Origin: Prolixibacteraceae bacterium
GTDB taxonomy: Bacteria > Bacteroidota > Bacteroidia > Bacteroidales > Prolixibacteraceae
DNA: 64,000 bases
NCBI GenBank assembly: GCA_021740385.1
Contig: JAIOZY010000016.1
Location: 1 to 64,000 of the forward strand
Direction: 5' to 3'
Positions 16,166 to 24,542 of this stretch are shown in pieces. The notes beneath the pieces were generated by a model. It saw only the letters and a list, made by a program, of their open reading frames with translations, did no database searches and had not been told where the DNA came from. The position numbers were made by a program, and so were the translations under genes. Positions within the stretch are counted from its first letter, which is position 1, and each line of letters opens with the position of its first letter.

Positions 16166-17827
16166 TTATTTCCTGCCCAGCAACGAGCGCGCGTTAGCGA
16201 GAGCTTCAGGGGTTGGCGGGTTGCCGCTAAGCATTACGGCAATTTCGTTTACGCGTTCTTCGCCTGTTAGTATAACCATCCCGGTTTCGGGGCGGTTGCC
16301 GGTATCGGTTTTATATACACGGAAATGGTACTGCCCTTTTGATGCAATTTGCGGTAGGTGAGTTATGTTAATCACCTGCATGTATTCCGACATGGCTTTG
16401 AGTATTTCGCCCATGCGCACGGCAATTTCACCCGATATGCCGGCATCAATCTCATCGAAAACAATGGCCGGTAGCGCTTTCGATTTTGCCACAACGGTTT
16501 TGATGGCCAGCATCAGCCTCGATAATTCACCGCCCGAGGCCACTTTATTAATTTCCTCGGCCTTAACACCTTTGTTGGCCGAAAAAAGAAACCAGGCTTC
16601 ATCAATGCCCTGCGGTGTAAATCCGTTGGTTTTGTGCAATTCTATTCTGAAAAGTGCATTGGGCATGCCCAACAGTTGAAGGTAGCGGGTAACCTCTTTT
16701 TCAATTTCGGGAACAATCAACTCCCTTGCCTGATGCAACCGGTCAGCCTCCTCGCCCACCCTTGAATTTAACTCGGCCAGATCTTTTTTCAGTTGCTCAA
16801 TCTCCTCGTCAAAACGGGCAACATCTTGCAGTTTGGCATCATACTCATCGCGCAATTGAATGAGCTCACCAACCGAAGAAACACGGTGTTTTTGCTGCAG
16901 TGAATAAATGGTATCGAGCCGTTCGCTGATGAATTCAAGCCGGCTTGGGTCATGCTCGGTTTTTTCAGCAATTTGCTCACACTCTTCGGCAACATCACGA
17001 ATTTCGATGTACTGGCTCTCGAGCCGTTTGTGCAATGTTTCAGCCGCGGGTAAAAACGGCGCCAGTTTTTGCATGGCGGCTATTGCTTCGCGCATGGCAA
17101 ACAGCGCTGAATAACCTTCACCATCGAGTGTTTTATAAATATTGCCCAGTCCCGATTTGATCTCTTCGGAATGGCTTAACATCTCCAGCTCTTTCTCGAG
17201 TTCTTCCTGCTCCCCTTCAACAAGCTTTGCCGAATCGAGCTGTTCAAACTGGAAATTGTAATAATCGGTATCGGCTTTTGCCTGTATGGCTTTCTCCTCA
17301 AGGTTTGCCAAAGCAGCCTCTTTCGTTTTCAGTTCCTGGTAAAGGTTTTTGTACAAATCGATCGTTTCCCGATGATTCCCAAACCAATCGATTACATTGA
17401 GCTGAAAAAGGCGCTTTCCCAGTTCAAGGTTCGAATGTTGAGAGTGGATATCGATCAGTTTGAGCCCCAGTTCCCGCATAAGTGGCAGTTGCACGGGAGT
17501 ATCGTTTATGAAAGCGCGCGATTTCCCCGACTGGTTAATCTCGCGCCGGAAAACAACGGGGTTCAGCCAATCGAGGTCGTTTTGTTCAAAAAAAGATTTG
17601 AGCCCGTTATCTCCGGGTATCTGAAAAAAACCTTCAACCACGCATTTTTCGCTGTTGTCCTGTAATACCGATGTATCGGCCCGCTGGCCAAGTATTAACC
17701 CCAGGGCGCCCATGATAATTGATTTTCCGGCACCGGTTTCGCCGGTAACAACACTTAACCCCGGAGCAAAATCAACGTTCAGCTCTTTTATTATCGCGTA
17801 GTTCCGTATCGATAGGTTTTTCAGCAT
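16166..17827 (-). CDS. recN: DNA repair protein RecN
   Basis: SMC-like ATPase of recombinational repair, 553 residues, normal length. The N-terminal half-ATPase has Walker A GETGAGKSII (residues 30-39). A long coiled coil from about 150 to 370 follows, and the C-terminal half carries the signature ASGGELSRLMLAI and Walker B ALPAIVFDEIDAGISGEIA. Last gene of the bamD-rpoZ-coaBC-porD-recN operon, 8 bases after porD; the same order is conserved in many Bacteroidota. No LexA-type site could be recognised. Confidence 0.95.
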   Translation of the reverse strand: MLKNLSIRNYAIIKELNVDFAPGLSVVTGETGAGKSIIMGALGLILGQRADTSVLQDNSEKCVVEGFFQIPGDNGLKSFFEQNDLDWLNPVVFRREINQSGKSRAFINDTPVQLPLMRELGLKLIDIHSQHSNLELGKRLFQLNVIDWFGNHRETIDLYKNLYQELKTKEAALANLEEKAIQAKADTDYYNFQFEQLDSAKLVEGEQEELEKELEMLSHSEEIKSGLGNIYKTLDGEGYSALFAMREAIAAMQKLAPFLPAAETLHKRLESQYIEIRDVAEECEQIAEKTEHDPSRLEFISERLDTIYSLQQKHRVSSVGELIQLRDEYDAKLQDVARFDEEIEQLKKDLAELNSRVGEEADRLHQARELIVPEIEKEVTRYLQLLGMPNALFRIELHKTNGFTPQGIDEAWFLFSANKGVKAEEINKVASGGELSRLMLAIKTVVAKSKALPAIVFDEIDAGISGEIAVRMGEILKAMSEYMQVINITHLPQIASKGQYHFRVYKTDTGNRPETGMVILTGEERVNEIAVMLSGNPPTPEALANARSLLGRK

Positions 17828-17835
17828 AGCCTAAA

Positions 17836-18780
17836 TTAAAAAACATCCTCGTCGATCACTGAATTCTCACCCGATGTAATTTTTTCGTATTTCGCGGCAT
17901 TCGACGGGTCACATTCGGTTAAAATTTTCACAACACGCTCCTGTTCATCGGGATACGATTTTGAAAAAATATTGATCAACTCCGACGATTTTGTATCAAA
18001 AAATTGCTGGGTAATGTATAAACGTGTACGTGTGCGGAAAACTTTTTGAATAAGCTTGAGCGATTCGGCAATATTGGCCCTTCCCTCATCAACTGATTCG
18101 GCCATTTTATCGAGGCCTTTGCGGTGGTAATCGTACATAAGCTGCCTGAAAGGGGTATAGCTCTTGTTCAGCACGTTATCGACAAGCCAGTAGCGGTTGT
18201 AATCTGATTCGAAAGCACGCCATCCATTACTATTTCCCCCAACAGCCGGTGCATTCTGGCTTTCGTTTACAATGATGCGTGCACGCTCAAAATATTCAGT
18301 ACCGCCTTCCTGGGAGAAGGTATCGTAATCGTACCCGAGAATCATGTACGCATAATAGGCCAGCACGCTTGTAAGGTTGTCTTTGTTGCCCGTTTCGGAA
18401 AACTCGATGGGCTGAAATTCCTGGTAATTAAAACGAAAATATTCATCACGAATATTCAGTACGGTAGTGCGGTAAGAAGAACCATAAACCGGCCGTTTGC
18501 TTTGAACGGTTAAAAAAGCTTCGTATTCATCGCTCGATACCTGACGGTTAATCTGGATATTAATGCTGCATTCTATTTTTTCGTTGTTTTTGAAAGAATG
18601 GTTTGTCCAGGCCCGGTTGTTCATAAACTCGTACAGATCCATTTGCATCGAGCGGAAAATTTCGCGGTTTGCCCCGGTTATTTTGCTCGCGTTTACACTA
18701 ATGTTACACCGCAACTCCTGTGCATTAATTAACTGCACTGAAATAAAAAGGGCTGCAAAAAGTAAAAACAGATGCTTCAT
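17836..18780 (-). CDS. porD: Type IX secretion protein PorD (DUF4835)
   Basis: A 314-residue secreted protein with signal peptide MKHLFLLFAALFISVQLINAQ and the DUF4835 pattern (ELRCNISVNASKITGANREIF, FRFNYQEFQPIEFSETG, LTSVLAYYAYMILGYDYDTF). This family is called PorD and is linked to the type IX secretion system and gliding. It is encoded in its conserved place between coaBC and recN. Its molecular role is not settled. Confidence 0.85.
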   Translation of the reverse strand: MKHLFLLFAALFISVQLINAQELRCNISVNASKITGANREIFRSMQMDLYEFMNNRAWTNHSFKNNEKIECSINIQINRQVSSDEYEAFLTVQSKRPVYGSSYRTTVLNIRDEYFRFNYQEFQPIEFSETGNKDNLTSVLAYYAYMILGYDYDTFSQEGGTEYFERARIIVNESQNAPAVGGNSNGWRAFESDYNRYWLVDNVLNKSYTPFRQLMYDYHRKGLDKMAESVDEGRANIAESLKLIQKVFRTRTRLYITQQFFDTKSSELINIFSKSYPDEQERVVKILTECDPSNAAKYEKITSGENSVIDEDVF

Positions 18781-18825
18781 TGCAATTCGTTTGATGTGGT
18801 AAAAATAAAAAAATAGCCGGTGAAA

Positions 18826-19431
18826 TTACAACGCCATTTCTTCAATCATGCGATCAACAATATCAATTGCTACCGCTGCTTTTGATTTTAACTCGAAATT
18901 GAACGAATTATTATGTTTGTCGATGATCGTTATTTTGTTCGTATCTTTTTGAAATCCGGCCCCTGTGTCGTTCAAAGAATTTAACACGATCATATCGAGG
19001 TTTTTAGCCTGTAGTTTTCGTGCAGCATTCGTTGTTTCGTTGTGGGTTTCGAGCGCAAAGCCAACCAGCAACTGGTCGTTCCGTTTTACGCGGCCAAGGC
19101 CGGCAGCAATATCGGGGTTTGGTTTGAGCTCGATGGTCAGGTTTTCTTTATTGCGCTTAATTTTTTGTGATGATTTTTGAACCGGTGCATAATCGGCAAC
19201 AGCGGCACACATAACGGCCCCGTTGGCTTCATGAAAGTAGTGCCGGCATTTTTCGTTCATTTCAACGGCCGAAGTTACATCAACCCGCTCAATATTCTTA
19301 TGCTTTATTGAAATGGAAACCGGGCCTGAAATTAAAACAACACGTGCACCGCGCTCAGCAAGTTCTTCGGCAATGGCGTAGCCCATTTTTCCCGATGAAT
19401 AATTGCCAATAAACCTTACAGGATCAATCAT
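18826..19431 (-). CDS. coaB: Phosphopantothenate-cysteine ligase part of CoaBC (frameshifted)
   Basis: C-terminal (CoaB) half of the bifunctional coenzyme A enzyme: it joins phosphopantothenate to cysteine with CTP. It begins with MIDPVRFIGNYSSGKMG, but the same frame is open and homologous upstream as far as the homopolymer (…LNKLTFIVTAGPTHE-M…), which shows that 19431 is not a natural start. The conserved AAVADYAP and ALETHN segments are present. With one more A in the 10-A run at 19477-19486 this frame fuses to coaC and gives a normal ~400-residue CoaBC. Confidence 0.85.
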   Translation of the reverse strand: MIDPVRFIGNYSSGKMGYAIAEELAERGARVVLISGPVSISIKHKNIERVDVTSAVEMNEKCRHYFHEANGAVMCAAVADYAPVQKSSQKIKRNKENLTIELKPNPDIAAGLGRVKRNDQLLVGFALETHNETTNAARKLQAKNLDMIVLNSLNDTGAGFQKDTNKITIIDKHNNSFNFELKSKAAVAIDIVDRMIEEMAL

Positions 19432-19472
19432 CTCGTGTGTTGGTCCTGCCGTTACAATAAAGGTTAATTTAT

Positions 19473-20030
19473 TCAGTTTTTTTTTTGGCCGAAATGATTA
19501 ACGGCCGCCTCAAGAATGGCTTCGGGCTCTTTCATACGGCCCTTGCCCACCAGTCCGCTGGCAAGTTCGCCCTCTCCGGGCTCAAGTATAATGTTTCCAA
19601 ACGATTGAAGGGTCTCGATATTTTTTTGGTTAGCCGTATGGCGGAACATATCAAAATCCATGGCCGGGGCAACCATTACCGGGCAACGCATCGACATGTA
19701 GGTTGTAACGAGCATGTTGTCGGCAATACCGTTGGCCATTTTCCCAAGGGTTGAAGCTGTGGCCGGGGCAACAACCATCAGGTCGGCCCAAAGCCCAAGC
19801 TCAACATGGCTGTTCCATTCACCGGTGTTGGCCCCAAAAAAATCGCAAATTACAGGCTTATTCGACAAGGCAGAAAGCGTAACAGGGGTAATAAATTCCT
19901 TCCCCGATGGTGTTATGACCACCTGTACTTCGGCACCTTCTTTAACAAACAACCGTAAAAGCATGGCTGCTTTATATGCGGCAATACTTCCGGTTATGCC
20001 CAGTACAATATGTTTGCCTTTTAACCTCAC
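19473..20030 (-). CDS. coaC: Phosphopantothenoylcysteine decarboxylase part of CoaBC
   Basis: N-terminal (CoaC/Dfp) half: FMN-dependent decarboxylation of phosphopantothenoylcysteine. GITGSIAAYKA near the start, the catalytic-His segment NSHVELGLWADLMVVAPATA, and PAMDFDM (the PAMN-type motif) are present. The substrate-recognition clamp reads GELASGLVGKGRM, with Ser where E. coli has the reactive Cys; this may be usual in Bacteroidota. The frame ends (TGA) three codons after entering a run of ten A's; the homologous CoaB continuation is in the +1-base frame. Stop is therefore probably an artefact, slippage site or true lesion. Confidence 0.85.
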   Translation of the reverse strand: MRLKGKHIVLGITGSIAAYKAAMLLRLFVKEGAEVQVVITPSGKEFITPVTLSALSNKPVICDFFGANTGEWNSHVELGLWADLMVVAPATASTLGKMANGIADNMLVTTYMSMRCPVMVAPAMDFDMFRHTANQKNIETLQSFGNIILEPGEGELASGLVGKGRMKEPEAILEAAVNHFGQKKN

Positions 20031-20036
20031 CGGCTG

Positions 20037-20375
20037 CTAAAAATTCATTTTACGGCTATCTTTCAGGGGGTTACGATGATAGATGCCGTTTTCAACATAC
20101 TCCTGTGTGGCAATAAGTGTAGGTTTTGGCAGGCGTTCGTAAAACTTCGATATTTCAATTTGCTCACGGTTTTCAAAAACCTCTTCAAGGTTGTCGGTAT
20201 ACGATGCAAACTCCGACAGTTTCTGATTCAATTCTTCCTTCAGCTCAGAAGCTATCTGGTTCGAACGTTTGCCCAAAATCATCACGGTTTCATAAATGTT
20301 TCCCGTTTCGTTTGCCAGCATGTCAACATTTCGTGAAACGGTTGTCGTGTCGGCTTTTGTTTTTTTGTAATCCAT
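20037..20375 (-). CDS. rpoZ: RNA polymerase omega-family protein
   Basis: A 112-residue protein of the Bacteroidota omega (RpoZ/Rpb6-like) family, recognised by the NIYETVMILGKRSNQIASELKEEL core that contacts the beta-prime C-terminus. The tail beyond about residue 65 is lineage specific. It lies 7 bases after bamD and 6 bases before coaC, the conserved order in Bacteroidota. Confidence 0.85.
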   Translation of the reverse strand: MDYKKTKADTTTVSRNVDMLANETGNIYETVMILGKRSNQIASELKEELNQKLSEFASYTDNLEEVFENREQIEISKFYERLPKPTLIATQEYVENGIYHRNPLKDSRKMNF

Positions 20376-20382
20376 AATCTAT

Positions 20383-21207
20383 TTAATAGTTTGAACTAAT
20401 TTCTTCACTTACTTCGTAACCCAGCAACTCCGATAGTTGTTTGAAATTCCGGTTTACTTCTTTAATATGCTTGCTATCAGGAAATTCATCAACAAATATA
20501 AAATATTCATCGTAGGCACTGTTCAGCCTTTCCCGTTTTTTATCCTGCACACTTTTTATACCCAGGTTGTATTTTGCTTTAAACAGTAAATATTTTAACT
20601 CTTCCCTGTATTTTGTTGCCGGATAATCAGTAAGGCTGTTGTTAAGTGCAATAACCGCGGCCTTGTAATATTCCATGTCGTAATACAATTTGGCGCTAAG
20701 ATACGACTTATATACAATTTTTTCATTCAGTTCATCAATAAGTATGTTGGCCTCTTCTACTTTATCGCTGTATGGATAAAGGTTTATAAACAGCTGAAAA
20801 GCATCAATTGCCCTTCGGGTAATCTCCTGATCGAGTTTCGGACTGGGGGAGTCTTTGTAATAACACATCCCAACCATAAAATGTGCCTCTTCGGCATGTT
20901 CATGCCGGGGATACTGTTCGTAAAGGCTTTTAAAATAATGGCCGGCCAAGAGATAGTCTTTCTGCTTGTAACAGCTCTGAGCATAGAAATAATACAAATC
21001 AGCCCCCTTCGATGTACCCCTGAATGCATACACGAGGTCTTCAAAAAGGGAATTAGCGTGAACATAATCGCCTGAATTGTAGTACTCCAGCGCCTTTTTG
21101 TATTTGTACTCGTAGTCGGTACTTTTTACAACTTTATTAAATTCGCTGCACGAAAAAAATAACGAACTAATAATCAATAAGAAAAACCACTTTTTTATCA
21201 TACTCAA
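20383..21207 (-). CDS. bamD: Outer-membrane assembly lipoprotein BamD
   Basis: Essential BAM-complex lipoprotein with TPR repeats. The signal peptide ends in a lipobox-like LFFSCSEFNK. TPR units follow: YKKALEYYNSGDYVHANSLFE, ADLYYFYAQSCYKQKDYLLAGHYF, HAEEAHFMVGMCYY and so on. 274 residues is normal. The start may be the second Met at 21201, because the probable promoter leaves only a very short leader. First gene of a five-gene operon. Confidence 0.9.
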   Translation of the reverse strand: MSMIKKWFFLLIISSLFFSCSEFNKVVKSTDYEYKYKKALEYYNSGDYVHANSLFEDLVYAFRGTSKGADLYYFYAQSCYKQKDYLLAGHYFKSLYEQYPRHEHAEEAHFMVGMCYYKDSPSPKLDQEITRRAIDAFQLFINLYPYSDKVEEANILIDELNEKIVYKSYLSAKLYYDMEYYKAAVIALNNSLTDYPATKYREELKYLLFKAKYNLGIKSVQDKKRERLNSAYDEYFIFVDEFPDSKHIKEVNRNFKQLSELLGYEVSEEISSNY

Positions 21208-21217
21208 AAATGTTGTG

Positions 21218-21247
21218 CAAAAATATACTTTTCGTTTAACTTACAAA
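21218..21247 (-). promoter_or_regulatory. Promoter of the bamD operon
   Basis: On the minus strand, TTTG (21247-21244), an 18-base spacer and TATTTTTG (21225-21218) match the Bacteroidetes TTTG/TAnnTTTG promoter with a spacer one base shorter than usual. The leader to the bamD start would be about 10 bases. Confidence 0.55.
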
Positions 21248-21305
21248 ACCCGAAATATAGATAAATATGATACCCGTGAAAATTATTTAGTGAAATTTAA
21301 CACTA

Positions 21306-21336
21306 TTTGCAAAGCCCTTTAAAAATTTTACATTTG
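21306..21336 (+). promoter_or_regulatory. Full-consensus promoter of the oxoamine synthase gene
   Basis: TTTG (21306-21309), a 19-base spacer and TACATTTG (21329-21336) fit the Bacteroidetes consensus at both boxes with ideal spacing. Transcription should start near 21343, giving a leader of about 18 bases to ATG 21361. This also rules out the upstream ATG at 21307. Confidence 0.75.
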
Positions 21337-21360
21337 CAACGTTTAATCAACCGCAACATA

Positions 21361-22617
21361 ATGGACATTTTTGACAAGCTCAGAAAAGACAAGGGTGACT
21401 TGGGTCAATACCAGAAACAAGGCCACGGTTACTTCATGTTTCCCAAACTCGAAGGGGAAATTGGCCCACGCATGAAATTCAGGGGCAAGGAAGTACTAAA
21501 TTGGAGCCTGAATAACTACATTGGCCTTGCAAACCTTCCTGAAATAAGGGAAACCGATGCCCGGGCCGCTGCCGAATACGGCATGGCCTACCCTATGGGC
21601 GCCCGCATGATGTCGGGGCAAACCAGCAAACACGAAGAACTGGAACAGGAACTGGCAGCTTTCGTTAGCAAACCAAAATCGTACCTGCTAAACTATGGTT
21701 ACCAGGGAATGGTTTCGATCATCGATTCAATTGCCGGCCGTAATGATGTAATTGTGTACGACTCGGAAAGCCACGCCTGCATCATGGATGGCATTTTCCT
21801 GCACAAGGCAAAAGGCGGAAAAAGTTACGTTTTTGCCCATAACGACATCGACAAGTGCAAAAAAATGCTGGGCTTTGCAAGCCGCGTAACAAAGGAAACA
21901 GGCGGAGGCATTTTGGTCATTACCGAAGGGGTATTCGGAATGGCCGGCGACCTTGGCAAACTCGACGAAATTGTTGAACTCAAAAAAGAATTCAATTTCA
22001 GGTTGCTTGTCGATGATGCGCATGGTTTTGGTACCATGGGCAAAACCGGTGCCGGTACCGGCGAACATTTCGGTGTTCAGGAACAAATTGACATCTATTT
22101 CTCAACCTTTGCCAAAGCAATGGCCGGAATTGGCGCTTTTGTGGCTGCCGAAGAAGATGTGGTCGATTTTTTGCAATACAACCTGCGCTCACAAATTTTT
22201 GCAAAATCGTTGCCCATGCCCATGGTTATTGGCGGGCTAAAACGGTTGGAATTGCTTAAAAACTATAGCGAACTGCGTGAAAAACTATGGGACGTTGTCA
22301 ATCACTTGCAAAAAGGCTTGCGCAAACAGGGCTTCGACCTGGGAAAAACCAACTCGCCCGTTACTCCGGTATACCTTAAAGGCGGTGTTGCCGAAGCGAC
22401 AAACGTAGTGATGGACCTGCGCGAAAATTACAACATCTTCTGCTCAATGGTTATTTACCCGGTAATTCCGAAAGGTGAAATTTTACTCAGGCTTATTCCC
22501 ACAGCCGACCACACCATTGAAGATGCCGAATATACCATTCAGGCCTTTACCGAAGTACGGAAAAAACTTAACGACGGAAAATACTCTACCACGCAAATAG
22601 CCAATGTTTTTAGTTAA
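21361..22617 (+). CDS. Alpha-oxoamine synthase (possible cysteate fatty acyltransferase)
   Basis: PLP enzyme of the family with serine palmitoyltransferase (SPT), glycine C-acetyltransferase and 8-amino-7-oxononanoate synthase; 418 residues. The PLP lysine is K252 in FSTFAKAMAGIGAF; the PLP-stacking and Asp/His parts are DSESHAC and LLVDDAHGFG. Members of this exact pattern in Flavobacteriia and Bacteroidales include enzymes that condense cysteate with acyl donors to make 3-keto-capnine, and others annotated as SPT or glycine C-acetyltransferase. A cysteate synthase-like gene in the same window makes the first possibility attractive (inference). It is monocistronic: full promoter in front, strong terminator behind. 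Confidence 0.75.
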   Translation: MDIFDKLRKDKGDLGQYQKQGHGYFMFPKLEGEIGPRMKFRGKEVLNWSLNNYIGLANLPEIRETDARAAAEYGMAYPMGARMMSGQTSKHEELEQELAAFVSKPKSYLLNYGYQGMVSIIDSIAGRNDVIVYDSESHACIMDGIFLHKAKGGKSYVFAHNDIDKCKKMLGFASRVTKETGGGILVITEGVFGMAGDLGKLDEIVELKKEFNFRLLVDDAHGFGTMGKTGAGTGEHFGVQEQIDIYFSTFAKAMAGIGAFVAAEEDVVDFLQYNLRSQIFAKSLPMPMVIGGLKRLELLKNYSELREKLWDVVNHLQKGLRKQGFDLGKTNSPVTPVYLKGGVAEATNVVMDLRENYNIFCSMVIYPVIPKGEILLRLIPTADHTIEDAEYTIQAFTEVRKKLNDGKYSTTQIANVFS

Positions 22618-22640
22618 TCAATCAATTCAAACAATACATA

Positions 22641-22668
22641 AAAAGGGAAGCCACGGGCTTCCCTTTTT
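22641..22668 (+). terminator. Intrinsic terminator
   Basis: A 12-bp stem (AAAAGGGAAGCC / GGCTTCCCTTTT) with a 3-base loop is followed by T's. It closes the oxoamine synthase transcription unit; the A-rich left arm could let it work on the other strand too. Confidence 0.85.
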
Positions 22669-22757
22669 ATTTAAAACATTATTGGGAAATTCAATGCCGA
22701 ACAGGCATTTCAAAGAATTTTGCTATTTTTAAAATTTAATCGTTACATACCTTCCTT

Positions 22758-24542
22758 ATGAAACATGTATACAAATTTCACTTAGTAAGATTATTGCTGC
22801 TAAGTACTCTCTTTTTCAGTGGTTTAAACGTTTCGGCCCAACAAAGCATTTCAGAAATTTCGAAACAGTTGGAACAATTGGCATCCAACCAAAAAATATC
22901 GCTCGAAAAACTGGCCTATACAACAGGCAAGCACCCGGTGAACCTGATTAAATTTGGTAAAACAAAAGAAAACAAGCCCGCCATTTTTGTTGCAGCAAAC
23001 CTCGATGGAACAAACCTCATGGCAACACGGGGCGCCCTTTGGCTTGCCAATTTTCTGACAAACAGCACCAACAGCAGTAATGAATTTATCTGGTATATTT
23101 TGCCCTGCGGAAATCCCGATGCTTACCAACGCTATTTTGAAAATCCACAATGGGAATCGAACACCAACAAAACCACAGTAAACAACGATAACGACGAACA
23201 AACAGATGAAGATGGCCTTGACGACCTGAACGGCGACGGACTGATTACGCAGATGCTGGTAAAACACCCGCTGGGCGAATACATTAAAGATACTGCCGAC
23301 ACCCGGATTGTACGAAGGGCAAAACCCGAAAAAGGAGAAAAAGGCATGTATAAATTATTTTCTGAAGGTATTGATAATGATGGTGATGGCGAATATAATG
23401 AAGACACTCGCGGCGGCGTAAACATCAACCGTAATTTCAACTACCTGTACGAGCCTTATGTACCCGAACACGGAAAATGGAACAGCTCTGAACCCGAAAC
23501 ACATGCCCTGATGAAATTCTTTGCTGAACATCCTGAAATTGCAATGGTCATCGTACTCGACAAACACGACAACCTACTATTCCCTCCCGAAACCGATTCA
23601 AAAAATAACAAAAGCCAGAAAATTAAGGTACCAGGTTATTACGCAAACAGGTTGGGAATTGATGCCTCGAAAGTATATTCCCCCGAAGAATTGAAAAAGG
23701 AAATTGACCAGAACGTTGAAGACAAAGAACTCGGCAACAGGGTTTACCTTAACCTGTTAAACAGCACCCCTCCTGAAAACATACAATCCGACGATCTGAA
23801 ATTTTACAAACAAATTTCGAATGAATACACCCAATTCTTAACAAAGAATAACCTGCCGGAAAAATACCACAAACTACCGGAATGGAACAACGGCAGTTTT
23901 GAACAATTTGCATATTTTGAATACGGTCTGCCCGTGTTTTCGATGAATGTTTATCCTTTTCCTGAACGTGAAAACAGCAAATCGAAAAAGAACGATGACA
24001 AGAACAATTCAGAAACAGAACAATTACTGGCATACTCCGACTCACTGAATGTTACTGTTTTTGTCGACTGGGAAACCGTTAGCCACCCCGATTTCGACTA
24101 CGTTGAAGTTGGTGGCTTAATGCCCTTTGCGCACAGCATTATTGTCCCGGCCGATTCGCTCGAAACCCGTTTTGAAAAACAGCTACCCTTTATTTACAAG
24201 CTGGCTGAAAAAATTCCAACTTTAACCACCGAACACAGTATTTCGAAAAAAAGTGAAGGAATTGTAAAACTTGAAATATTCATTACCAACAACGGTGCAC
24301 TGCCCTGCCCCACTTTCATGGGGCAACGCAACCGTAAACCGGCACCCGTAGTTATAACTCTCGATAACAATCTTGAATTCCTGTCGGGGAAAGCCCGCAC
24401 CCCCCTGGAAAACATAGATGCGGGGCAAACCAAAAAATTCACTTACCTGATCAATGTAAAAGAATCCAAAGTATTAACACTTTACATTGAAGCAAAAAAT
24501 GTGATTGTGCATCAACCCACCGTAAAAATTAAACTGCAATGA
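22758..24542 (+). CDS. M14-like pseudopeptidase (catalytic residues lost)
   Basis: A 594-residue secreted protein (signal peptide to about residue 27, ...LNVSAQ) that aligns with the active M14 zinc carboxypeptidase encoded next to it, including the Ca-binding-like DxDxDG loops (NNDNDEQTDEDG, GIDNDGDGEYNED) and the NRN substrate motif. Every catalytic position is changed: HxxE is DGTN (ANLDGTNLM versus GNIHGNE), the third zinc His is Asp (MVIVLDKHDN versus MVWAFHNYGG), and the catalytic Glu is Asn (FSMNVYP versus FVGELYQ). It should not hydrolyse peptides. It may bind substrate or assist its partner; the stop overlaps the partner start by 4 bases (ATGA). Confidence 0.75.
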   Translation: MKHVYKFHLVRLLLLSTLFFSGLNVSAQQSISEISKQLEQLASNQKISLEKLAYTTGKHPVNLIKFGKTKENKPAIFVAANLDGTNLMATRGALWLANFLTNSTNSSNEFIWYILPCGNPDAYQRYFENPQWESNTNKTTVNNDNDEQTDEDGLDDLNGDGLITQMLVKHPLGEYIKDTADTRIVRRAKPEKGEKGMYKLFSEGIDNDGDGEYNEDTRGGVNINRNFNYLYEPYVPEHGKWNSSEPETHALMKFFAEHPEIAMVIVLDKHDNLLFPPETDSKNNKSQKIKVPGYYANRLGIDASKVYSPEELKKEIDQNVEDKELGNRVYLNLLNSTPPENIQSDDLKFYKQISNEYTQFLTKNNLPEKYHKLPEWNNGSFEQFAYFEYGLPVFSMNVYPFPERENSKSKKNDDKNNSETEQLLAYSDSLNVTVFVDWETVSHPDFDYVEVGGLMPFAHSIIVPADSLETRFEKQLPFIYKLAEKIPTLTTEHSISKKSEGIVKLEIFITNNGALPCPTFMGQRNRKPAPVVITLDNNLEFLSGKARTPLENIDAGQTKKFTYLINVKESKVLTLYIEAKNVIVHQPTVKIKLQ

